Origin: CAUPWF01 sp036656615 | Lineage (GTDB): Bacteria > Bacillota > Clostridia > Lachnospirales > Lachnospiraceae | Direction: 5' to 3' | Assembly: GCA_036656615.1 (NCBI GenBank) | Contig: JAVXHY010000001.1 | Coordinates: forward strand, 1 to 64,000 | Length of the DNA: 64,000 nucleotides | In this document: positions 53,585-61,000 of the stretch, piece after piece | How positions within the stretch are numbered: position 1 is the stretch's first letter | Layout of the letters: each line of letters starts with the position of its first letter | Notes under the pieces: model-generated | Database searches by the model: none | Told to the model about the DNA's origin: nothing | What the model saw: only the letters and a program-made list of their open reading frames with translations | Translations under genes and position numbers: made by a program

Positions 53585-54355
53585 TTAATGGATGAGAAAT
53601 CCCAAATACCATGTTAGAATGTCTTCCCCCGCAAAAAGTACAATCCCTGCTGCCATACATAGGAAGGGACCAAACGCAAAATGTTCTTTTCTTCCTTTTT
53701 TCTTTGTTACTAGTAAATAACCTCCATAGATTCCACCTGTCAATACCGCTAGAAACAAGGTCAGAAGGTTCATTTTCCATCCCAAGAACAGCCCACAGGC
53801 TGCCATCCACTTTATATCACCGCCACCAAATGCCCCTGGAATTGCCAAGGTCATCAAAAGAAGCGGTACACTAACGGATATAACTCCGATTATTCTCTCT
53901 ATTAAATAAACATCTGGAAATACAAAGATTGCAGCCAATCCACAGATTCCTGTAGCAAGGACGAATCCATTTGGAATCTCCATTGTATCCCAGTCCACCA
54001 GTGCAACCACCGTTGCACAACTTAAAAATGCGAAAGCTGTTACTGCCTGAAGTGTAGCCGGGAATTCCAGCACCGTCAGTACTGCCAGCACGCCCCCTAG
54101 ACATTCCATTCCCAGATACCTGATAGATATCTTCGTCTTACAGGTATGACACTTTCCTCCTAATAACAAAAAGCTGACTACCGGTACCATATCTACACCG
54201 CGCAGCTTTGTCTTACAATTGGGACAAAAACTTCGTCCCCCTACAAATGACAGATTCCTTGGAACCCTGTATATTACTACATTTAAAAATGAAAACACTG
54301 CGGCTCCCATCATAAATACCAAACCATATAACACAAATTCCATGAAATAAATCAC
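53585..54355 (-). CDS. pilD: prepilin peptidase / N-methyltransferase PilD
   Basis: A 257-residue aspartic membrane protease that cuts and methylates prepilins. The cytoplasmic zinc region has two Cys pairs (CPNC and CHTC) near residues 43 and 68. The catalytic Asp pair is in LVDWDTMEIPNG and FGGGDIKW. About eight helices. GTG 54355 is preferred: AGGAG is 7 bases upstream, whereas TTG 54361 lies too close to it. Confidence 0.93.
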   Translation of the reverse strand: MIYFMEFVLYGLVFMMGAAVFSFLNVVIYRVPRNLSFVGGRSFCPNCKTKLRGVDMVPVVSFLLLGGKCHTCKTKISIRYLGMECLGGVLAVLTVLEFPATLQAVTAFAFLSCATVVALVDWDTMEIPNGFVLATGICGLAAIFVFPDVYLIERIIGVISVSVPLLLMTLAIPGAFGGGDIKWMAACGLFLGWKMNLLTLFLAVLTGGIYGGYLLVTKKKGRKEHFAFGPFLCMAAGIVLFAGEDILTWYLGFLIH

Positions 54356-54379
54356 ATACAATCTCCTATTCTAAAGAAT

Positions 54380-54412
54380 ACCCCCTACAGGAACTTCTTG
54401 CCTATAGGGGGT
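54380..54412. terminator. hairpin between the minor pilin and pilD
   Basis: ACCCCCTATAGG and CCTGTAGGGGGT pair (one mismatch) around a 9-base loop on the minus strand, followed by a weak T stretch (ATTCTTT). It may act as a partial terminator lowering assembly-gene expression relative to pilins. Confidence 0.6.
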
Positions 54413-54423
54413 CTTTTCACATC

Positions 54424-54882
54424 CTAATGCTTAATGAGATGCTGATTACGATATACATTCCATCGTCCTGTTTCCTTCGCCTGAGTATACACGGCCACAT
54501 AACGATCTTCTTGATAAGAAAGCATTCTCACAACTCTCTTCGAGGGGTCATACTGTTGCAAGTAAAGCTCCCCGGGGAAACGCCCCAATTCTTTGATTTC
54601 TTCCGGCACCCCTTTCGCAAAACCATAAGGCTGGCTTTGATCATAAAACAAGGTGTCTTGTGCATAATGTTCTAATGAAACGGACGTCATAGCCATCTTC
54701 GCTGCCTTCGCTTCCGCTAAAACTGCTCTGGCAGTGGCTTTATTCAGATAATGCACGGTAACCGGTGCAATCACTGCTATCATCATGAGAAGAATGATAA
54801 GACCAACGAGAATCTCCAGCATGGTGACGCTGTGATAATTTGTTCTTTTTTCCTGCTTGAAATCTTGCATTGACTTTTCCAT
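54424..54882 (-). CDS. type IV pilin-like protein with noncanonical cleavage site
   Basis: A 152-residue pilin. The N-terminal class III signal ends HS|VTMLEILVGLIILLMM: Glu is at position +5, but the residue before the cut is Ser18 instead of the near-invariant Gly. A long hydrophobic helix and a short globular domain follow. The ATG has GTGAGAG upstream. The first 14 bases of this gene and its ribosome site are repeated exactly on the far side of the assembly gap. It may be a minor pilin. It is upstream of pilD in the same direction. Confidence 0.83.
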   Translation of the reverse strand: MEKSMQDFKQEKRTNYHSVTMLEILVGLIILLMMIAVIAPVTVHYLNKATARAVLAEAKAAKMAMTSVSLEHYAQDTLFYDQSQPYGFAKGVPEEIKELGRFPGELYLQQYDPSKRVVRMLSYQEDRYVAVYTQAKETGRWNVYRNQHLIKH

Positions 54883-54923
54883 TTTCTCTCACTTCTATAC
54901 TTTTGATAGTAGATTACAACTGG
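54869..54923. repeat. 55-base direct repeat, left copy at the gap edge
   Basis: These 55 bases, covering the start of the pilin gene and its upstream region, are identical to 55024-55078. The copies abut both edges of the N run. Confidence 0.95.
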
Positions 54924-55023
54924 NNNNNNNNNNNNNNNNNNNNNNNNNNNNNNNNNNNNNNNNNNNNNNNNNNNNNNNNNNNNNNNNNNNNNNNNNNNNN
55001 NNNNNNNNNNNNNNNNNNNNNNN
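54924..55023. other. assembly gap (100 Ns)
   Basis: Exactly 100 Ns of unknown true length, flanked on each side by the same 55 bases. That equals a common de Bruijn k-mer size, so it may be an unmerged contig overlap or a collapsed duplication. Confidence 0.99.
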
Positions 55024-55078
55024 ATTGACTTTTCCATTTTCTCTCACTTCTATACTTTTGATAGTAGATTACAACTGG
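55024..55078. repeat. 55-base direct repeat, right copy at the gap edge
   Basis: Identical to 54869-54923. It contains, on the minus strand, a pilin-gene start ATGGAAAAGTCAAT running into the gap. Confidence 0.95.
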
Positions 55079-55110
55079 CAAAAGGAATACGGCTTCTTAT
55101 AATAGTATTA

Positions 55111-55569
55111 TCAATAAAAGAACCAAGTTCCTTTTTGCCCGTCATATATATAACATGCACCATTGCCATCATCTGAATCATACGTCATGCGAAGTATTTT
55201 TCGTGTTTTGGAGTCTACGGATGTAGACGCACCATCATTCTTTAATATTCCCGCTGTTGCCGCACCACTCATCTCTGCCAATTTAAAAACTTCTGCTGCT
55301 GCATCAGAGGAAGGCTCTGATGCAGCAATCCTAGTCAAATCAGGAATTTCCGAATCTGGACCTAGCATTGCATACTGTTCCGAAAGAACTGTCTGTGCTG
55401 CTGTCAGAACCATTCTAGCTTCTGCGAGAACCTTTTTTTCTCTCGCTTTATCAATGTACCCTGTCAAAGCTGGTATGAATAAAGCTGCGAGAATCACTAA
55501 AATGACTAATACTACAATCAGTTCCACCATTGTGAATCCTTTTTTATCATGCTTTAGCTTTTCAATCAT
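55111..55569 (-). CDS. type IV pilin (second major-type pilin)
   Basis: A 152-residue prepilin. The leader MIEKLKHDKKG is cut before FTMVELIVVLVILVILAAL, with Glu +5. It is a close paralogue of the next pilin upstream; both share PALTGYIDKA.EKKV.AEAR. ATG 55569 with GGGAG upstream is the start; the longer reading frame begins at a TTG inside a decayed pilin copy and is rejected. The globular domain is small, typical of Gram-positive pilins. Confidence 0.92.
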   Translation of the reverse strand: MIEKLKHDKKGFTMVELIVVLVILVILAALFIPALTGYIDKAREKKVLAEARMVLTAAQTVLSEQYAMLGPDSEIPDLTRIAASEPSSDAAAEVFKLAEMSGAATAGILKNDGASTSVDSKTRKILRMTYDSDDGNGACYIYDGQKGTWFFY

Positions 55570-55587
55570 TTTGATCTCCCAAATCAG

Positions 55588-55739
55588 TTCAACCACTACT
55601 ATCATCATAAGAATGACAAGATTAACGAGAATCTCCAATATGGTGATGCTGTAATAATTTGTTCTTTTTCCTGTCGGAAATTCTGCCTTGATTTTTTATA
55701 GGCTCTTATTTTTTACGCTTACGAGTAGATTACAACTGG
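55588..55739 (-). pseudogene. decayed 5' fragment of a pilin gene and its leader
   Basis: This stretch aligns with the 5' part and upstream region of the pilin gene at 54882 (about 54770-54923). Shared blocks include ACGAGAATCTCCA, AATTTGTTCTTTTT and, at the far end, AGTAGATTACAACTGG. It has lost the start codon (ATA in place of the CAT complement) and has small deletions, one of which shifts the frame. It is a relic of a duplicated minor pilin directly upstream of the 55111-55569 gene. Confidence 0.75.
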
Positions 55740-55756
55740 AATGAAAGGTTATTTTA

Positions 55757-56182
55757 TTATACCTTTGCAACTTTCCATGTGCCTTTGTTAGCTGTAACCG
55801 TGTATGTTGCTGTGTATCCATCAGATGTATATATTAGTTTGGTGATTTTACCTCCTGCTGAAATATCTGCATCAGTGAGGGTAATTTTGGTGTCTGTAAC
55901 TTCAGCTAATGCAGCTCCCTTAGTTACAACGGTTGCTGCAGCAATAGCCGTACCTCCTGCTACATCCGCATATTGTTCAGATGCTATAGTCTGACAACCC
56001 ATCAGTGCACTTCTTGCTTCTGCAATAACCTTCTTTTCATTTGCCTTATCAATATACCCAGTCAAAGCTGGTACCAATAAAGCTGCAAGGATTGCTAAAA
56101 TAACTAATACTACAATTAGTTCTACTAGAGTAAAACCTTTTTTGTTCTTGCTTTTTTCTCTTAACTTTTTCATCATTTTCAT
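55757..56182 (-). CDS. pilA: major type IV pilin
   Basis: A 141-residue prepilin, probably the main pilus subunit. The leader KNKKG is cut before FTLVELIVVLVILAILAALL (Glu +5), the helix continues to PALTGYIDKANEKKVIAEAR, and a small Ala/Thr-rich domain follows. ATG 56182 is chosen for its AGGAGATAATGAG site over the 26-residue longer frame. A perfect consensus promoter lies 235 bases upstream, giving a leader of about 225 bases and, presumably, strong expression. Confidence 0.92.
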   Translation of the reverse strand: MKMMKKLREKSKNKKGFTLVELIVVLVILAILAALLVPALTGYIDKANEKKVIAEARSALMGCQTIASEQYADVAGGTAIAAATVVTKGAALAEVTDTKITLTDADISAGGKITKLIYTSDGYTATYTVTANKGTWKVAKV

Positions 56183-56416
56183 CTCATTATCTCCTTTTTT
56201 TGTTTTGTTTACCGCTCTCACTACTTTAGAATCTATTGTCAAAATAATCACTGCCTCCATATGTTATAATCTAAAACTTGAGAATATCCTATGTAGTCAT
56301 GATTATTTTATGACCTAACTTGAATCCAAGAAAACAAAATCCCTGTATTTCATGCATATTTTTTAAAAAAATGACTTTTCATGCCTCACTTGACAATTTT
56401 CATCCTCTTTAGATGA
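56183..56416 (-). promoter_or_regulatory. long untranslated leader of the major pilin
   Basis: About 225 bases between the predicted transcription start and the pilA ATG. It holds a hairpin GTCAT/ATGAC (56295-56313), an A/T-rich hairpin near 56345-56375, and TTGTCA-type motifs at 56236-56241 and 56391-56398. I looked for the conserved core of c-di-GMP riboswitches and did not recognise it. Confidence 0.5.
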
Positions 56417-56445
56417 ATTATATAATATTATCTGCATTGTGTCAA
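56417..56445 (-). promoter_or_regulatory. perfect consensus sigma-A promoter of pilA
   Basis: On the minus strand TTGACA (56445-56440), a 17-base spacer and TATAAT (56422-56417), both hexamers exact. Confidence 0.85.
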
Positions 56446-56485
56446 CATTTCGAACTCCAAATACTGTTTTTTTACTTTTGCCATA

Positions 56486-56510
56486 GACAAATTGTCATTC
56501 ATTGACAATT
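56486..56510. promoter_or_regulatory. inverted repeat upstream of the pilA promoter (possible operator)
   Basis: AATTGTCA (56490-56497), 5 bases, TGACAATT (56503-56510) is a perfect palindrome, overlapped by a second one, GACAA-A-TTGTC (56486-56496). A further TGACAATT lies at 56391-56398 just after the transcription start. The arrangement suggests a regulator site; the protein is unknown. Confidence 0.5.
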
Positions 56511-56534
56511 ACCTTTATTTTGTCTATTTTGGAT

Positions 56535-57119
56535 TTATGGTTTTCCCTGAATCATTATATCCCCACTATCTACATCTACACACTCCACATAGGTCTCGGT
56601 AGTCTGAAAATAGGCTTTCTCATTCTTGCCTGAATAGACTTTTAAATATATCTTAATCTGATTTGTGTTATCTCGGTGTTGAAATGCAAGCTCCACCTTA
56701 TTGCCCTGATAGAAGTCCGTTCCAAACTGCCACACAATTTCTTTGGGTTCAATCTCAGTAGGTGCATAGGTTAACACCAATTCCCCATCCTGGGTATTCA
56801 TAGTCACCCGGCTTCCTGTATAATCTGAGTATTCAATAGCCGATCGGTAGCCCTCTTTTGCACCTGTTTCCTCTTTTAGAAGAATTTTCGTGGAATTCGA
56901 TGCACCTGCAAATGCCAATTCATTTACTACTTTTTCCATTACTACATTACTGATATTATGGATACGGTTCATATTCACGACGCGCAGATACACATTGGTG
57001 AAGGGAGAGATCAGTGCTACTGCTGCTGTCATAAATACTGCAGCTAACGCAAAGGCCACAACCAATTCTACTAAAGTAGTTCCACTGGTGCTTTCTTTTC
57101 TATATTTGTTATCCTGCAT
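56535..57119 (-). CDS. PilW-like minor pilin
   Basis: A 194-residue prepilin: leader ending STSG, cut before TTLVELVVAFALAAVFMTAA (Glu +5). The larger C-terminal domain and its place after a PilV-like gene fit the PilW/GspJ position of the tip complex. The start has AAAGGAGAGAGGTCC. The name is by architecture and order only. Confidence 0.8.
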   Translation of the reverse strand: MQDNKYRKESTSGTTLVELVVAFALAAVFMTAAVALISPFTNVYLRVVNMNRIHNISNVVMEKVVNELAFAGASNSTKILLKEETGAKEGYRSAIEYSDYTGSRVTMNTQDGELVLTYAPTEIEPKEIVWQFGTDFYQGNKVELAFQHRDNTNQIKIYLKVYSGKNEKAYFQTTETYVECVDVDSGDIMIQGKP

Positions 57120-57145
57120 GGACCTCTCTCCTTTCCATTCTCATG

Positions 57146-57457
57146 TCACTTACTAAAATAATACAGCGTTTTCTCCTTTATGGGAGTCCCATTTTGTTTA
57201 ATGGTGCTCTGCATCTGAAAGGATCCTCCTGCCTGCCCCGCCGGGGCGGCAAAGGTAATATCGGATGTCACTGCTGTCTTTGGATCATCCTCATAATATT
57301 GATTGACTGCCTTCGTAGTATCGAGTAATAGTTCATCTGCTTTCGTAGAAAGATTTAACGAAACATTGATTGCCTGGGAAAAGAGCCCAATCACTAAGAG
57401 CAGTATGGAAAATGCAACAATTACCTCTACCAGTGTCATTCCTTTTTTATTTTTCAT
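57146..57457 (-). CDS. PilV/GspI-like minor pilin
   Basis: A 103-residue prepilin: leader MKNKKG, then MTLVEVIVAFSILLLVIGLF (Glu +5), the signature form of PilV/GspI. The start ATG overlaps the upstream stop as TAATG, with GGAGAG before it. The longer frame is excluded because it would start inside the preceding gene. Confidence 0.85.
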   Translation of the reverse strand: MKNKKGMTLVEVIVAFSILLLVIGLFSQAINVSLNLSTKADELLLDTTKAVNQYYEDDPKTAVTSDITFAAPAGQAGGSFQMQSTIKQNGTPIKEKTLYYFSK

Positions 57458-58032
57458 TATACATCTCTCCCAACAAAAGCCCAGCCTCCGGTCCATTTAC
57501 CATCGGCATCCTTTTTGTCCGTGGCATATTCTGTGGTTACACTATATTGCTCCTCACCCTTCTTACTGGTAATACAAACCACTAAGGTATAATTCTGATT
57601 TACCTTCTCAATTTCATCTGCCACCTGCCAGTACATTTTCATAGTCATGTCACCGGTTTTGGCTAACAGCTCCGAATTCATTGTCATATGATATGTTCGT
57701 TTTGCTATTTCATCATTCTGACTTTCTTCGTTATAGGCCTGCCAGTTGTTTGTCTCTATTTCCCGCCAGATATATTGGGTGATTGCTGTCCCTGGGTCTT
57801 TCAGTTCATCTTCCACCTGTTTGCTAAGTGAGATTGCTGAAATACGGCATTGTTCCCTTGTATAAGACAGGTTTGCCCTGCTCACCGATAGGGAGGATGC
57901 AAATAGCACAGACAGCCCCAATGCCATGAATAAGGCAAGCAGGCAGAGGACAACAATCATGGCATACCCGCTTTCCTTCCTCCTGGCAGGTGCAACTATT
58001 TCTTTTATTCTATGATTCATCGCAATCTGCAC
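57457..58032 (-). CDS. PilX/GspK-like minor pilin without Glu+5
   Basis: A 191-residue protein. After KESG comes YAMIVVLCLLALFMALGLSVLFASSLSVSRANLSYT, a class III-like signal in which the +5 residue is Val, not Glu. Loss of Glu+5 is the mark of GspK/PilX-type tip subunits. It lies between the GLUG-repeat gene (6 bases) and the PilV-like gene (overlap). Confidence 0.75.
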   Translation of the reverse strand: MQIAMNHRIKEIVAPARRKESGYAMIVVLCLLALFMALGLSVLFASSLSVSRANLSYTREQCRISAISLSKQVEDELKDPGTAITQYIWREIETNNWQAYNEESQNDEIAKRTYHMTMNSELLAKTGDMTMKMYWQVADEIEKVNQNYTLVVCITSKKGEEQYSVTTEYATDKKDADGKWTGGWAFVGRDV

Positions 58033-58038
58033 CTCCCT

Positions 58039-61000
58039 TTAAGGATGAAACGACTTCTTTAATTGATCCGTTTTTGCCTGTGTACCTTTTTGAAATTCTT
58101 CCGGACTAAGGGGATACTCATAGTAGCTGGTCGGAAGTCCCAGTGTGGTTCCATCTTCACCTTCTTGATCTCCTATCTCACCTAATTCATATTGGTAAGT
58201 AGGAAGCATATTGGGCAACAAATGCCAACTCATCCGGAAGGATGGTGCATAATATGCATCCGTTGTCCAGGTATACTGATGGATTCCTGGATCCTTTACT
58301 GTACTGGTTCCAGCAACACCTCGAACCGTAATTTCTTCCATGAATGGAACTACCTGATTCTCTACTGTTAGATCTGGTGCAATTAATTGAAATCGAACTG
58401 CACCACTGGTATCTACGATACATTGCAGGATTGGGTTTACATTGATTTTATAAGCAAACTTATTTGCATCCACCCCTTCAACCAAACTGCTTCGCGGAAT
58501 CTGATATGTATAAATCATTTCCCCTGTGCCTTCGATTGGTGTCACCTCAACTGGCAGGGCAACATAGGTAGTTGGTAGCTGATCTGGTGAAATACTTAAC
58601 GCCATAGCATCTTTAAATTCCTGGTCTATCTCTTCATACTTCACCAATACCCGGAATGGATTGGCTGGATCTGTGGTCCCTTGTACCAACAAGGAATAAT
58701 GCTGCTGCTTAAGGGGATTGCCTACAGGCAACGTATTCATTTCCACCCGATAGCTATTGGCAAATGCAGAACCTGTGCCATCCAGTGTCACATGTGACCC
58801 TTGCACCAAACTGTCCGTCGGTAGATGTACCCCATCATAAGTAACCTTCGTCCATGTTCTTGATGTAGCAGTACCTTGTGCTAAATTTGGCGTTGCAATC
58901 TTCACCCTTGGCAATTGATAGCTAAACCACGGGGTCCATTTTGAACTAATCTGGCTATCTGAAGTAGACCGTATCCGTATCCGCAAGTATTTACCTGCAT
59001 AAATCGGATCAATGCCCGCAACGTACTGCTGCGCATCCTTTAATGTGCCATCCATTACAGCATCTGAAAGCTTTACTAATGGCACCGTTACATCTCCGTC
59101 TGCTGTATCCGTAATAACTGCTTCACATTTATATTTGCCAGATTCTTTGTTCTTTGGTGAGGTTACTGTAAATGCAACGCCTGGATTCTGCAATTCTGCC
59201 TGGGTAATGGCATTTGCATAAATAATATCATAGGAAGGCTTCACCTGTCCTATAAAACCATCCACCTCACTTGGCATGGTCATACGTGCCGGCAAGGTAA
59301 GCTGTGCCGGAACACTTGGAATAGAATCTCCATATTTCAGTGGATCTGTGGAAATGGCGGTCACGGTAATCTGAATTTTGTCACCACTTACAAATTTCTC
59401 GTCTTTGCCTAAATCAATCTGCTGAGTAGTTACTCCCTTTCCCGCAACTTCCGTCTGACTTGTACCACTTTGATTCGTTGCTGTAATCTTATATTCTTTC
59501 AAATACCCCACTTCCTCGGTATCTGTTAATGCATTCCAGGTAACGTTATACTGCAGTTCCGAATTAGAAGCAAGGGATACGGTAGGACGTGGAATCGTGG
59601 TCAGTTTTCTTGAAACAGGGAATCGCTGACTGCCCACACTAGTTAAGGACACGGTGGTACCATCGGCTTTACTTTCTCCAAGACAAGACACCACGAGTTC
59701 TACCGCATCGTATTTCCAATTACTTCCATCTACCACCAATTGACCCGTGGTAATATCGGTTCCAGATGCTACTTCTATTCCGGGTTCACTTCCCTTATAT
59801 CCGATCAATTGAACGTCACATGGTAAATGAGAACCTGCGTCCCAAGTAAATGTATATTCTGCTTTTCCATTGGTTTCTACAAGCTGGGACTGCAGATTCT
59901 TAGGCTTAGGCTGCATCTTAGGTACTGTAAGATCAAATGTTTCCAATACGGATCTACCATTATTTGTAAAGCCCACTCCATCTTTGGTATTCGATGCCAG
60001 AACAATGCTTTGGAATCTGTTTCCATTCACATATACTCCATTTCCACCCAGATCTCCTGCCGGCAGATCTTCATAATAACGCGCAATGCCCATGGTCCAT
60101 GGATAACGTCTCACTTGAATCTTTGTACCTGCAATTGCCTCCAGCTCTCCTTGGGTAAGTGCAGCGAAGTCAAGGGATACCATAGATTCCCCGCTTCTTT
60201 GAGGAAGCGTTACCAAGGTCTCCGATAATACTTTTTTACTTGGCAATGTAACATCTTGCACCAATTCCACACGATATTCCGTGAGATAATCCTCATTGTT
60301 TGGATTCTTTACCTTACACTGGAATTTCAAGTCCTTTGGTGTGGTTCCCGTTAGTTGTCCTGTTCCAATTACCGAAGCACGTTGGGTGCGATTTGGTTGT
60401 ATTGGAAATGAGGTATTCTCCATTTTCTTAGATGCTTGATACCTACTGTCCGTAGTAGTTGCCTGTGCCGTTGTTTGAAGCCTAATGTAGCCAGTATTCC
60501 TTCCAAGTGTCAAAGGACCTGACTGCAGCTGACCCTCCTTTAAACGAATTGATTTTCCCGAACCGCTTGATGTCACAGATACCTGCCAATTTGCTATACC
60601 AAGTGACTTGTATTCTTCTGGGTTATCCAAAACATAATGCCCTTTTAATTCATCGGGGTTACCATATTCCATTATAAAACTAACTTTTGGCTTCGGCAAA
60701 GTTGTGGCAACCTGAAGTGGCGCAGATGTATATAAATCCGAATGATTGCTTGGGTTTCCACTTATAGCCTGGAGTGTTAGATAAAATTCTGTTTTCGGTG
60801 TCCAAGCTTTATTTAATACGAATTCTGCATTCGTCTGATCCGGTGAAATCCATATCGTCTGGTCAGGTAAGGAGTCGCCCTTTTTATATACCTTAAGCTC
60901 ATAGTAATATACTTTTTCTGCTTCATTTTTAGGCTTGTTCCATTGAACTGTATAAGTTCCACCTGACTCATTTATACTGGCAACATCTGGCTTAGACAAT

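Noticed and set aside
53520..53810. 97-residue N-terminal extension of PilC
   Set aside because: It would overlap most of the pilD 3' end, has no PilC homology and a good ribosome site precedes the Met at 53519.
54783..55037. Frame starting MEKS on the right side of the second gap, possible extra pilin gene
   Set aside because: Only four codons lie outside the gap and they are part of the exact 55-base duplication. A gene cannot be claimed; it is recorded as a finding instead.
56183..56416. c-di-GMP riboswitch in the pilA leader
   Set aside because: I do not see the conserved core of GEMM-I or the class II pseudoknot. Only simple stem-loops can be drawn by eye.
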